DNA from: Rikenellaceae bacterium
GTDB taxonomy: Bacteria; Bacteroidota; Bacteroidia; Bacteroidales; UBA932
Reading direction: 5' to 3'
DNA: 64,000 bases
Assembly (NCBI GenBank): GCA_900771335.1
Contig: CAAGNP010000036.1
Location: forward strand, 1-64,000
This document shows, piece by piece, positions 1-7,838 of the stretch. Below the pieces are notes generated by a model. That model saw only the letters and a program-made list of their open reading frames with translations. It was not told the DNA's origin and did no database searches. Position 1 is the stretch's first letter; each line of letters starts with the position of its first letter. The translations under genes and the position numbers were made by a program.

Positions 1-48
1 AGCCCGGTGCAATACCGAGCTCTGTTCCAATCTAAGTCAGCCTCTTAA
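1..48 (+). CDS. C-terminal end of IS3-family transposase OrfB (partial)
   Basis: Frame 1 on the plus strand reads SPVQYRALFQSKSAS and then TAA at 46-48. SPVxYR is the characteristic end of the rve integrase domain in IS3-family OrfB proteins. Only 15 codons lie inside the window, so the catalytic DDE residues cannot be checked. The stop is followed directly by the element's terminal repeat, as expected for the 3' end of the transposase gene. This is a fragment because of the window edge, not necessarily a broken gene. Confidence 0.6.
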   Translation, partial: SPVQYRALFQSKSAS

Positions 49-80
49 TAATGTTAAACCGTCCAACTTTTGGGGGTCAC
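1..80 (+). mobile_element. Right end of an IS3-family insertion sequence (truncated by window edge)
   Basis: The first 48 bases read as the last codons of an IS3-type OrfB transposase. About 15 bases later comes CCGTCCAACTTTTGGGGGTCA (59-79). Read on the minus strand this is TGACCCCCAAAAGTTGG followed by ACGG, which resembles the terminal inverted repeat of IS3/IS150-group elements. The element body therefore lies to the left of the window and its right tip sits at about 79-80, 40 bp downstream of the pnp stop codon. The other end and any target duplication cannot be seen, so the exact boundary and completeness are unknown. Confidence 0.6.
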
Positions 81-119
81 ATCAAAAGTCGCCCTTTTCT
101 GTTATAATTTCACTGTTGG

Positions 120-2354
120 TTACTCGTGATTTTCAGGTTTTCTTCTTGGACCACCCTCTCTGCGGTGACCACGGTCACCATCTTTGCGAGGACCTCTGTC
201 GCCTGAAGGTCTTGGTTTGCGCTCACGCTCAACCCAACCCTCTGGTGCAGGCATAAGTGCTCTGCGAGAAAGTCTCATCTTACCAGATTTTGAATCAATC
301 TCAAGAAGTTTCACATCAAGCTCATCACCTACATTCACAACATCCTCAACTTTCTCAACTTTCTTGTAGTCAAGCTCAGAGATGTGAAGCAGACCCTCTT
401 TACCAGGAAGGATCTCTACGAATGCACCGAACTCAAGGATAGAAACCACTTTACCATGATAGGTCTCACCCACCTCAGGAACAGTAGTGATAGCTTTGAT
501 ACGAGCCAAAGCTGCATCCATACACTCTTTGTTCTCACCGAAGATATCGATTACACCTTGACCATCCACCTCAGTGATAGTGATGGTAGTGTTGGTGCTC
601 TTCTGCATCTCCTGAATAACTTTACCACCTGTACCGATAACAGCACCGATGAACTCACCAGGGATAGTGATTTGTACCAAGCGAGGTACATTTGGTTTGA
701 AGTCCTCACGAGGCTCAGAGATAGTTTTCATCATCTCACCCATAATGTGCTCGCGACCCTCTTTAGCTTGCGCCAAAGCTTGCTCAAGGACTTCATATGG
801 AAGACCGTCCACTTTAATATCCATCTGAGTAGCTGTGATACCATCTTTAGTACCTGTCACTTTGAAGTCCATATCACCTAGGTGGTCTTCATCACCCAAG
901 ATATCTGAAAGGACGATAAATTTACCTGTTTTCTTATCTGAGATAAGACCCATAGCGATACCTGCCACAGGTTTTTTCATTTTAAGACCTGAATCCATAA
1001 GGGCCATAGTACCGGCACATACAGTAGCCATAGATGAAGAGCCGTTTGACTCAAGGATATCAGATACTACACGTACAGCATATGGGTTCTCCTCACCTAC
1101 TGGAACCATAGGTTTAAGAGCTCTCCAAGCCAAGTTACCGTGACCGATCTCACGACGGCCGATACCTCTTTGAGGTTTGGCCTCACCTGTAGAGAATGGA
1201 GGGAAGTTATAGTGAAGAACGAATTGTTGGGTCTCGTGAACCAATACTTCGTCAAGCTCTTTCATATCAAGTTTGGTACCCAAAGTCACTGTAGCAAGTG
1301 CTTGAGTCTCACCACGGGTAAAGATTGCAGAACCGTGTGCACCTGGAAGATAGTTGGTCTCACACCAGATAGGACGGATCTGACGGGTATTACGGCCATC
1401 AAGACGTACACCTTCGTCTACAATCATACGACGCATACACTCTTTCTCCACTTGACCATAATATCTGTTGATCATCACCATCTTGTCATCTCTCTCCTCT
1501 TCAGGAATAGTCTCAATGAACTCATCCTTAAGGGCAGAGAAAGCATCTTCTCTCTCATGTTTGCCAAGTTGTGATTTTGCGATAGCATAGCATCTGTCGT
1601 AGCAGAAGCTTACAAGTGCATTGCGAAGATCCTCATCATCCTCTTCGTGGCAATACTCTCTCTTGTTCACTTTGCCCACCTCTTCCATAAGCTCTTTCTG
1701 AGCTACGCAGTGTTTCTTGATCTCTTCGTGAGCAAATTTGATAGCATCAAGCATATCCTTCTCGGTAACCTCTTTCATCTCACCCTCTACCATCATGATG
1801 TTCTCATAGGTAGCAGCCACCATAATGTCAAGGTCAGCGCTCTCAAGAGCTTTGAAAGTAGGGTTGATAACGAATTGGCCATCAATTCTTGCCACTCTCA
1901 CCTCTGAGATAGGGCCGTTGAATGGAATATCACTCACTGCCAATGCAGCCGATGCTGCAAGACCTGCAAATGCATCAGGCATAGTCTCTTTATCAGCAGA
2001 GATAAGGTTTACATTCACGAATACCTCTGCGTGGAAATTATCAGGGAAAAGAGGACGCAAAGCCCTGTCAATCAAGCGAGCCACCAGGATCTCTGAATCA
2101 GAAGCCTTACCTTCTCTCTTCATGAAACCGCCAGGGAAACGGCCGGCAGCCGCAAATTTCTCTTTGTATTCTACTGAAAGAGGCATAAAGTCCACATCTT
2201 CTTTAGCATCTTTCGCACATGTTACTGTCGCAAGCAACATGGTATCTCCGACTTTAAGAACGACACTACCGGCAGCCTGTTTTGCAAGTCTTCCGGTCTC
2301 GATCTCTACAATTCTTCCATCACCCAATGTGATGGTCTTTTTTACTATATTCAT
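120..2354 (-). CDS. pnp: Polyribonucleotide nucleotidyltransferase (PNPase)
   Basis: This 744-residue protein is a phosphorolytic 3'-5' exoribonuclease that works in mRNA decay. Two RNase PH-like domains are visible, the second with the conserved run EKPQRGIGRREIGHG-like (here AKPQRGIGRREIGHGNLAW) and the catalytic core around GDEDHLGDMDFKV. They are followed by a KH domain (IGTGGKVIQEMQ) and an S1 domain (YHGKVVSILEFGAFVEILPGKEGLLHISEL). The length fits the family, and the end is a basic, Arg/Gly/Pro-rich tail that could add RNA affinity. It lies 80 bp downstream of rpsO in the same direction, the classic rpsO-pnp order. No TAnnTTTG promoter is visible in the gap, which holds a terminator-like hairpin, so expression probably depends on readthrough from rpsO. 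Confidence 0.97.
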   Translation of the reverse strand: MNIVKKTITLGDGRIVEIETGRLAKQAAGSVVLKVGDTMLLATVTCAKDAKEDVDFMPLSVEYKEKFAAAGRFPGGFMKREGKASDSEILVARLIDRALRPLFPDNFHAEVFVNVNLISADKETMPDAFAGLAASAALAVSDIPFNGPISEVRVARIDGQFVINPTFKALESADLDIMVAATYENIMMVEGEMKEVTEKDMLDAIKFAHEEIKKHCVAQKELMEEVGKVNKREYCHEEDDEDLRNALVSFCYDRCYAIAKSQLGKHEREDAFSALKDEFIETIPEEERDDKMVMINRYYGQVEKECMRRMIVDEGVRLDGRNTRQIRPIWCETNYLPGAHGSAIFTRGETQALATVTLGTKLDMKELDEVLVHETQQFVLHYNFPPFSTGEAKPQRGIGRREIGHGNLAWRALKPMVPVGEENPYAVRVVSDILESNGSSSMATVCAGTMALMDSGLKMKKPVAGIAMGLISDKKTGKFIVLSDILGDEDHLGDMDFKVTGTKDGITATQMDIKVDGLPYEVLEQALAQAKEGREHIMGEMMKTISEPREDFKPNVPRLVQITIPGEFIGAVIGTGGKVIQEMQKSTNTTITITEVDGQGVIDIFGENKECMDAALARIKAITTVPEVGETYHGKVVSILEFGAFVEILPGKEGLLHISELDYKKVEKVEDVVNVGDELDVKLLEIDSKSGKMRLSRRALMPAPEGWVERERKPRPSGDRGPRKDGDRGHRREGGPRRKPENHE

Positions 2355-2395
2355 CTTATTATTTATTTTTTCCGCTAATATATGTCGATAGATAG

Positions 2396-2428
2396 AAAAA
2401 GAGGCTGTCGTATCGAATTGACAGCCTC
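2396..2428 (-). terminator. Terminator or attenuator between rpsO and pnp
   Basis: A perfect 9-bp stem, GAGGCTGTC at 2401-2409 and GACAGCCTC at 2420-2428, is followed on the minus strand by a short run of five U residues (2396-2400). It lies 6 bp after the rpsO stop codon and 42 bp before the pnp start codon. Some readthrough is required if pnp has no promoter of its own. Confidence 0.8.
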
Positions 2429-2434
2429 GTCTTA

Positions 2435-2710
2435 TTATTTACGAAGGTTAAGTGCCTTCACAATTGCTCTGTATCTCTCGATGTCGGTGGTCTTCAAGTA
2501 ATCTAGAAGACGACGTCTTTTACCAACAAGTCTAAGCAAAGCCCTTTGTGTGCCATAGTCTTTTTTATTGCTACGAAGGTGCTCTGTTAGGTGAGCGATA
2601 CGGTAGGAAAATAGAGCGATTTGACTCTCAGCTGAGCCGGTGTCTTTATTAGACTTCCCGTATTGTCCGAAAATCTCCTGCTTCTTCTCTGCTGCAAGAT
2701 ATTCTGCCAT
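2435..2710 (-). CDS. rpsO: 30S ribosomal protein S15 (uS15)
   Basis: This 91-residue protein binds 16S rRNA helices 20-22 early in small-subunit assembly. The conserved core TGSAESQIALFSYRIAHLTEHL, followed by the region around LRLVGKRRRLLDYL, identifies the family, and the length is normal. It is the first gene of the rpsO-pnp unit. A good promoter lies 49-79 bp upstream. In several bacteria S15 represses its own mRNA through a leader structure; here the leader carries a small palindrome, TCCCAAAATTGGGA at 2742-2755, but no known S15-binding fold can be asserted. Confidence 0.98.
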   Translation of the reverse strand: MAEYLAAEKKQEIFGQYGKSNKDTGSAESQIALFSYRIAHLTEHLRSNKKDYGTQRALLRLVGKRRRLLDYLKTTDIERYRAIVKALNLRK

Positions 2711-2758
2711 AACTTTAAGCGTTTGATTTTAAATTGTTTTGTCCCAAAATTGGGAGTG

Positions 2759-2789
2759 CAAAGATAGACAAATAAACTCATTCTCCAAA
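2759..2789 (-). promoter_or_regulatory. Bacteroidetes-type promoter of rpsO-pnp
   Basis: On the minus strand a -33 TTTG (complement of 2786-2789) and a -7 box TATCTTTG (complement of 2759-2766) are separated by 19 bp, matching the Bacteroidetes consensus. The predicted start at about 2753 gives a leader of about 43 nt. Confidence 0.75.
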
Positions 2790-2809
2790 AAAGATTCACT
2801 GATTATCAC

Positions 2810-2817
2810 TATTTTTG
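2810..2817 (+). promoter_or_regulatory. -7 box four bases before the ygjP-like start codon
   Basis: TATTTTTG matches the TAnnTTTG box exactly and is followed by CCCC and then ATG at 2822. In this promoter class transcription starts a few bases after the box, so the mRNA should begin at or next to the start codon. No clear -33 TTTG is present at the usual distance. Confidence 0.65.
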
Positions 2818-2821
2818 CCCC

Positions 2822-3415
2822 ATGAAAGAGAAGATAATCCATCACCCGGAGCTCGGGGAGATACACTTGGTAAGGAAGCGAGGGATCCGTCGCCTCTCTA
2901 TTAAGGTGGGGGCAGAGAACTCCATCCGCGTCACCATTCCATGGTTATTTCCATTTGCTGCAGGGGAACTCTTTCTAAAGCAGTCTGAGGGTAAAATCAA
3001 CACCATACTTCGCAGAATGGAGAAAAAAGCTGCCGAACGGACCCCAATCCTCCTTCCATCTGACCCCATTGCCCTCAGGGCAATAAAAAAAGATGCCCGC
3101 AAGGCTCTTGCGACCCGCACCATGGAGCTTGCCCTCCTGCACGGCTTCGTAAAAAGCGACGGGACACCACTCATAGGAAGGATTGCCCTTAAGGACAACA
3201 AGTCCAATTGGGGTTCATGCTCCGCAAAGGGGAATATAAATCTCAACATCCGCCTCCATCTCCTTCCACCACATCTTCGGGACTACGTCATACTGCACGA
3301 ACTCTGCCACCTGCACCACTTGAACCATGGCCCCGAATTCCACCGGCTGCTGGAGAGTGTCTGCCCGATGCACCTGACACTCAAGAAAGAACTCAACAGA
3401 TTCTCAATCAAATAA
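2822..3415 (+). CDS. YgjP/UTP pyrophosphatase-type M48-like metallopeptidase (DUF45)
   Basis: This 197-residue protein carries the zinc-binding gluzincin-type signature HELCHLHHLNHGPEFH near residues 160-175, in which two His of HExxH-like HELCH and a downstream acidic residue are expected ligands. The preceding KSNWGSCSAKGNINLN block is the hallmark of the YgjP/DUF45 family. The in vivo substrate is unclear; E. coli YgjP has been linked to UTP hydrolysis. The start at 2822 is supported by a -7 box ending four bases upstream, which rules out a longer N-terminus. It is divergent from rpsO and convergent with the outer-membrane protein gene, with a shared terminator between them. Confidence 0.85.
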   Translation: MKEKIIHHPELGEIHLVRKRGIRRLSIKVGAENSIRVTIPWLFPFAAGELFLKQSEGKINTILRRMEKKAAERTPILLPSDPIALRAIKKDARKALATRTMELALLHGFVKSDGTPLIGRIALKDNKSNWGSCSAKGNINLNIRLHLLPPHLRDYVILHELCHLHHLNHGPEFHRLLESVCPMHLTLKKELNRFSIK

Positions 3416-3422
3416 AAAAGAA

Positions 3423-3449
3423 AAAGCCCTCAGCTACGCTGAAGGCTTT
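3423..3449. terminator. Bidirectional terminator between convergent genes
   Basis: A 12-bp stem with one mismatch pairs 3423-3434 (AAAGCCCTCAGC) with 3438-3449 (GCTGAAGGCTTT) around a TAC loop. It is bounded by A-rich sequence on the left and T-rich sequence on the right, so it can end transcripts of the plus-strand metallopeptidase gene and of the minus-strand gene ending at 3470. Confidence 0.75.
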
Positions 3450-3469
3450 AACTTTATCATCTACAAGAA

Positions 3470-4303
3470 TTAAAATCTGAATCCTAACTTCAATCGAGGT
3501 TGGGAGAAGATTTTGATATGATGGTTATCTGTCTGGAAAGCCTGATATCCTATATGGTGGATATCTATGACAGAGTAGTGATACGATGCCGGTGCCACCT
3601 CCAGGCCGATAATAAGTCCGGGGGCCACAGCATAATCCACACCCGCCATAATACCACTTCTGATGGAATAGGCCTGGCCGGCACGATAACTGTTTCTCAC
3701 CAATTCTATTGGATCTCCTTCGCTAGACAACTCACCGGTGTAAGGATACATAGCCTCAACTCTGGCCATCTGATAACCACAGAATGCACCAATGTAAGGG
3801 CTGATCCTCTCATTGCCGGTTATGAAGCGATAATTCGATCCTATTTCTACATTAAACAGGTGGTTAGTCTCTCCAAGAACATACTGATAACTTGGTATAG
3901 GCATATCCGGAACAATATATTCACCCTCTATAAAATCCTTTTTAGGGGTATAGTTGATATTCATTCCGAACATAGCTGTAAACTCAAGCTGGTCTAAGGC
4001 AAACCAAGAGAAGTTTACACCTATCATATTTGTCACAGTATTCGAGTTGAGAGAACCCAAATTGAAGTATGTCCTCATCTGATCCCCTGTAACACCCACT
4101 TCACTGATAACACCATTCTCATCTGTTTGCGGCAACAGATAATAATTGTGGTCTCCAAGGAAATAGGTGGAAGGACCAATAAGTACCCCAACCTGCACAT
4201 CACCTTTCCTGGGGGCATAATCTGCATAGCCGCCCTGCGACTGCCCCAGAACAGGGACAGCCATCAGCGCCACTAATGCCATTATGATAAATTTCCTCAA
4301 CAT
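3470..4303 (-). CDS. Outer-membrane beta-barrel protein, unknown function
   Basis: This 277-residue protein starts with a Sec signal peptide (MLRKFIIMALVALMAVPVLG, cleavage probably before QSQGG). It continues as alternating polar and hydrophobic strands rich in Tyr, Gly and Asn and ends in KLGFRF, with a terminal Phe as in outer-membrane barrels. It resembles the small porin-like OMP_b-brl families; the ligand is unknown. It lies 39 bp downstream of the coiled-coil lipoprotein gene in the same direction with no promoter or terminator seen between them, so the two are probably co-transcribed and may act together at the outer membrane. Confidence 0.75.
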   Translation of the reverse strand: MLRKFIIMALVALMAVPVLGQSQGGYADYAPRKGDVQVGVLIGPSTYFLGDHNYYLLPQTDENGVISEVGVTGDQMRTYFNLGSLNSNTVTNMIGVNFSWFALDQLEFTAMFGMNINYTPKKDFIEGEYIVPDMPIPSYQYVLGETNHLFNVEIGSNYRFITGNERISPYIGAFCGYQMARVEAMYPYTGELSSEGDPIELVRNSYRAGQAYSIRSGIMAGVDYAVAPGLIIGLEVAPASYHYSVIDIHHIGYQAFQTDNHHIKIFSQPRLKLGFRF

Positions 4304-4342
4304 ATCGATAATGTTTTTGTTGGTTCTACATTTATTGGTTGA

Positions 4343-7123
4343 TTAGGCGTTGTCATCATCAGCACCTGCAAAAACCTCAAGAGTCTTCTTCAAAAGATCT
4401 TCATAGTACTCGATCTCACCTAGGCGGGCATTGATCTGTGCTTCGATCTCTTCTACTTTATCGGTCAGTCTGTCAAGTGTCTGTTCATAAACAACAGAAT
4501 CACTATCTGTTCCGTTCCTCAACTCTAGAAGAGCCTTCTTGGCATCATTCAAATCTTCAGACAATTCAATGATCTCTTCGTTATACTCTGCGATAATATC
4601 CTGTATCTCAGCATTCAACTCTTCCAAAGACTCAGGAGAGTTCAGATCCTCAGAGAATAACATATAGTACGCATTGATCATTGTCATATAATGCTCATGA
4701 AGTTCTTGTGTAGCCTCTACTTCAGCACTGTACTTAGCCACCAACATCTGCATTTGAAGCATCTCATCTGCCAAAGCGACCTTGCGTTCAAGTATAGGAG
4801 CTTTCTTCTCATCTACAAACTCTTTGTACTCTGCAATGATAGCTTCAATAGCCTCTTCCATCTCTTTATCAGCATCTAAATACTCATCAATAACACCTTC
4901 CATCTCAGCATACTCTTCCTCATATTTTTCGATTTGCTCATCAAAGTATGCAATAAGCTTCTCTACCTCTTCCTGATTATTGATAGCTGCTTCCATGTTC
5001 TGGATTCTAGCTGTCTCAGCAATATAGGCCCACCATAGTGATGAAGTAAACTGATTGACTGTAAACTGCTCATCATCATTTGGATTAGTCATTATGAAGT
5101 AGCCCAATCTGCCAAGATTGTATCTCACCTCACCAAGATCTGCGATATATACATCACCAGATCCATCCACTATAACATTGAAGTCATCACCGATTTCGGT
5201 ATCTACAGAGATCCTAAGATTTTCCATACCCCAAAGTATAGTAGACAACTCTCTCCACATAGGAAGCACACCTTGTTTTGCATACTCCTCATCCATATAA
5301 GACATACCCATAGGGATAGAACCTGAATACATAGTAAGGTCAGCTGCATTTCTCACATTCTCAAGGTCGGTATCCAGGAACTTGGTACCCCAATCTGCTG
5401 CCTTAAGATTATCTGCCAATCTTACATCCTTACCATCTACCACGATTTGATAAACTTCACCGTCAAGTGGCTCACGCAGATTCAAATATTTCACATAATT
5501 GTCAAGATATGCCTGTTTCTGAGCCTCTGTAGGGAGTTTGCTCTCCGCTGCCAAATCGGCTACCAGTTTCACATAAGCCTCATGAGCGTCCAAAAGGGCA
5601 TCCTGTGCATCATAATCCTGACCCAATTTGTATGCGGCAACACCTTCTGTCACCTTTGGAAGAACTGCATTCCAATATGTTCTGGCAGTATTGTATGATT
5701 TATACAGACCGTTTGCAAAATCAGCTTTTCTGATAGCCAATTCTTCAGAATCATTTATCAGTGAATTGCCGTCCAAAATAAGGTTCCTGGTCCAGTTCCT
5801 TGTTGCTTTATAATTGCTGATCAAAAAAGCCTTACTAACACTTGGAACAGTTTCATCATAGGTGAAAAGTTTGTTTTGCACTGACACTTTGCCATCTTTC
5901 ATATAGTACAAGCCTGTTTCAGGATCCTTCTCGATCTGAATCTCTGTAAAAGCAGTATAAAAACCTGCAGGAATCAGAACATCTCTTATATATACATGCT
6001 GCAACTGAGCAGGAACTTCTATTTCCAAATAGTGAGGAGCCTCTTCAAGGGCCTCCATTGTCTCATCCAAAGCATCCTTAAGTGCAATTCTCGCTTGTTC
6101 AGCCACATATTTTTTAGACTCTACGATTATAGGATCGCTTGTAGCATCCGGAGCATCATCAGCAACACCGATATATGGATTATTGGCAATATAGCCTGCC
6201 TCTATGTCTATTTGGTCAAGCTGAACATCCAAACCCTCAAGCTCAGCAGTCATCTCATTTATCTGATCGAACAATACATGTCCAGAATCAAGAACCTCTC
6301 TGATAGTCACCTCAATCTCTGCAGCTGCTGCTTCCCACTTTTTGATATCAGGATCCTCACCGAAAGCGATGAAATCTTCAAGAGCCTTAATGGTTTGATC
6401 CAACGCCTCCTGGGCAGCTGCACTGTCCAACATAGCGTATGCTATCCTCTCTTTGTGGTTCCAGTTATATTCTGCATTTTTAAGCTGCGCACTTGCATCG
6501 ATAAGTTCTTGTCTCAAATCAGACAGTGACTCTGCAACATACACATTGTTTCCTGCCATATTAACATAAGAACCACCATATCTGAGGGCAACCAAAGCAT
6601 CAACATAATTGTCGATAATGGCTTGTTGCTCTTCTGTCAGATGAAGTTTTGAAGCCTCCATCAATTTGAGAGCGTTTTCATAATCAAGTTCTGCTTGAGC
6701 AACTTCTGCAAGCAAGTCATACATATCTGCCTCATGTTCTGCCAACATCTCTTCTCTCAAATGTTGGTTTCTCAACAGATCATTTTCATATTCAGCCATC
6801 AAAGCCTGATATCTGGCAATCTCGGCAGCATTTTCGGCCTGTCTCAATTCAAGCTCCAATGCATCTATCTCATTTTGGATAGCTTGGGCCTCATTTAGCA
6901 AGGATTGCATCTCATTCAATAGAACCTGCTCTGCAGTCAGAGCATTCTGGAATTCCACTTCAGCTTGCTTGAGGGCAGCCTCAGCGGTTTTGTAAGCTGC
7001 CTGCGCTGTAATCAGGGCAGCCTTAGCCTGACGCAACTCAGTCAGAGAGACAGGCTCTTGATTTTCAAGACATGATGTAAATAGCATCACAGCCATTGCC
7101 ATCAAACATAAGATTTTTTTCAT
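4343..7123 (-). CDS. Large coiled-coil lipoprotein, unknown function
   Basis: This 926-residue acidic protein has a lipoprotein signal (MKKILCLMAMAVMLFTSC, lipobox LFTSC, acylated Cys at residue 18). Residues about 30-150 are long heptad-type helix rich in Ala, Glu, Gln and Leu, beginning ALITAQAAYKTAEAALKQAE. The middle, about 180-700, is mixed and probably globular. Residues about 730-915 form a second long charged coiled coil. No catalytic motif is recognisable and I do not know a named family. The shape suggests a periplasmic or surface spacer, scaffold or adhesin-like rod anchored in a membrane. It is followed by an outer-membrane barrel gene. Codon use looks native. Confidence 0.7.
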   Translation of the reverse strand: MKKILCLMAMAVMLFTSCLENQEPVSLTELRQAKAALITAQAAYKTAEAALKQAEVEFQNALTAEQVLLNEMQSLLNEAQAIQNEIDALELELRQAENAAEIARYQALMAEYENDLLRNQHLREEMLAEHEADMYDLLAEVAQAELDYENALKLMEASKLHLTEEQQAIIDNYVDALVALRYGGSYVNMAGNNVYVAESLSDLRQELIDASAQLKNAEYNWNHKERIAYAMLDSAAAQEALDQTIKALEDFIAFGEDPDIKKWEAAAAEIEVTIREVLDSGHVLFDQINEMTAELEGLDVQLDQIDIEAGYIANNPYIGVADDAPDATSDPIIVESKKYVAEQARIALKDALDETMEALEEAPHYLEIEVPAQLQHVYIRDVLIPAGFYTAFTEIQIEKDPETGLYYMKDGKVSVQNKLFTYDETVPSVSKAFLISNYKATRNWTRNLILDGNSLINDSEELAIRKADFANGLYKSYNTARTYWNAVLPKVTEGVAAYKLGQDYDAQDALLDAHEAYVKLVADLAAESKLPTEAQKQAYLDNYVKYLNLREPLDGEVYQIVVDGKDVRLADNLKAADWGTKFLDTDLENVRNAADLTMYSGSIPMGMSYMDEEYAKQGVLPMWRELSTILWGMENLRISVDTEIGDDFNVIVDGSGDVYIADLGEVRYNLGRLGYFIMTNPNDDEQFTVNQFTSSLWWAYIAETARIQNMEAAINNQEEVEKLIAYFDEQIEKYEEEYAEMEGVIDEYLDADKEMEEAIEAIIAEYKEFVDEKKAPILERKVALADEMLQMQMLVAKYSAEVEATQELHEHYMTMINAYYMLFSEDLNSPESLEELNAEIQDIIAEYNEEIIELSEDLNDAKKALLELRNGTDSDSVVYEQTLDRLTDKVEEIEAQINARLGEIEYYEDLLKKTLEVFAGADDDNA

Positions 7124-7193
7124 AAAGCAATTTTGTTTAGAAATGTGTTGGTAATTAAAGCTGTTTATTCTTAAGTTCTCAACAATAGAGAGG

Positions 7194-7763
7194 TTACTTA
7201 ATTTGTGACAGTCTTTTATTCAAAAAACTCCACAATACAATACCGGCCGAGACAGAGACATTTAGTGAGTGCTTTGTTCCCCACTGGGGGATCTCCACAC
7301 ACTGGTCACATAAGTCTATCACATCTTGTGAAACACCTTTGACCTCATTTCCAAAAACAAGTGCATATTTTTTTGATGGCTCCATCTCGAAGTGCTCGAT
7401 AGAAGTGGAATTGTGAGTCTGTTCCACCCCTATCAAGGAGTAACCTAATGATTTGAGTTCCTTTACTGCATCAACGGAGCTAGAGACATAAGTCCATTCT
7501 ACTGTGAACTCTGCCCCTAATGCAGATTTGTGAATCTCAGGACTGGGAGGTGTAGCGCAAATACCGCATAGAATGATTTTTTCGACAAGAAAAGCATCAG
7601 ATGTCCTAAAGAAAGAACCGATATTGTGCTGACTGCGCACATTATCAAGAACCACAACAACAGGAAGTTTCCCCATTTTCTGGTACTCCTCCCCGGTAGG
7701 TCTGTTAAGTTCTATATTTGTTAATTTAGCAAACATCCTCTTTAGCTTAACATTTTTTGCCAA
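7194..7763 (-). CDS. TrmH-family (SpoU) RNA 2'-O-methyltransferase
   Basis: This 189-residue SPOUT-fold enzyme would transfer a methyl group from AdoMet to a ribose 2'-OH of tRNA or rRNA. All three SpoU motifs are visible: VLDNVRSQHNIGSFFRTSDAF (motif 1, Asn and Arg), ALVFGNEVKGVSQDV (motif 2) and IPQWGTKHSLNVSVSAGIVLW (motif 3, knot). There is no N-terminal substrate-binding extension, so it is closer to TrmH (Gm18 of tRNA) than to RlmB, but the target is not proven by sequence. It is transcribed divergently from glyA from a promoter that overlaps the glyA promoter region. Confidence 0.88.
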   Translation of the reverse strand: MAKNVKLKRMFAKLTNIELNRPTGEEYQKMGKLPVVVVLDNVRSQHNIGSFFRTSDAFLVEKIILCGICATPPSPEIHKSALGAEFTVEWTYVSSSVDAVKELKSLGYSLIGVEQTHNSTSIEHFEMEPSKKYALVFGNEVKGVSQDVIDLCDQCVEIPQWGTKHSLNVSVSAGIVLWSFLNKRLSQIK

Positions 7764-7786
7764 ATGGCGGTTTTTAATTAACTTTG
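7756..7786 (+). promoter_or_regulatory. Promoter of glyA
   Basis: TTTG at 7756-7759 and TAACTTTG at 7779-7786 are separated by 19 bp, a full Bacteroidetes promoter match. The predicted start near 7792 leaves a leader of about 46 nt before the ATG at 7839. The -33 box lies inside the first codons of the divergent trmH-like gene. Confidence 0.75.
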
Positions 7787-7791
7787 TTCAC

Positions 7792-7822
7792 CAAAAGTAA
7801 ACATTTTCCATCGAACAACAAA
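7792..7822 (-). promoter_or_regulatory. Promoter of the trmH-like gene
   Basis: On the minus strand TTTG (complement of 7819-7822) and TACTTTTG (complement of 7792-7799) are separated by 19 bp. The predicted start near 7786 lies inside the -7 box of the opposing glyA promoter, so the two transcripts would overlap at their 5' ends by a few bases. Confidence 0.75.
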
Positions 7823-7838
7823 ATAAAATCTAAATATT

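Noticed and set aside
84..98. Possible pnp terminator AAAAG-TCGCC-CTTTT
   Set aside because: The stem is only five base pairs, mostly A-T, and has no clear U-run on the minus strand. It is too weak to report as a feature.
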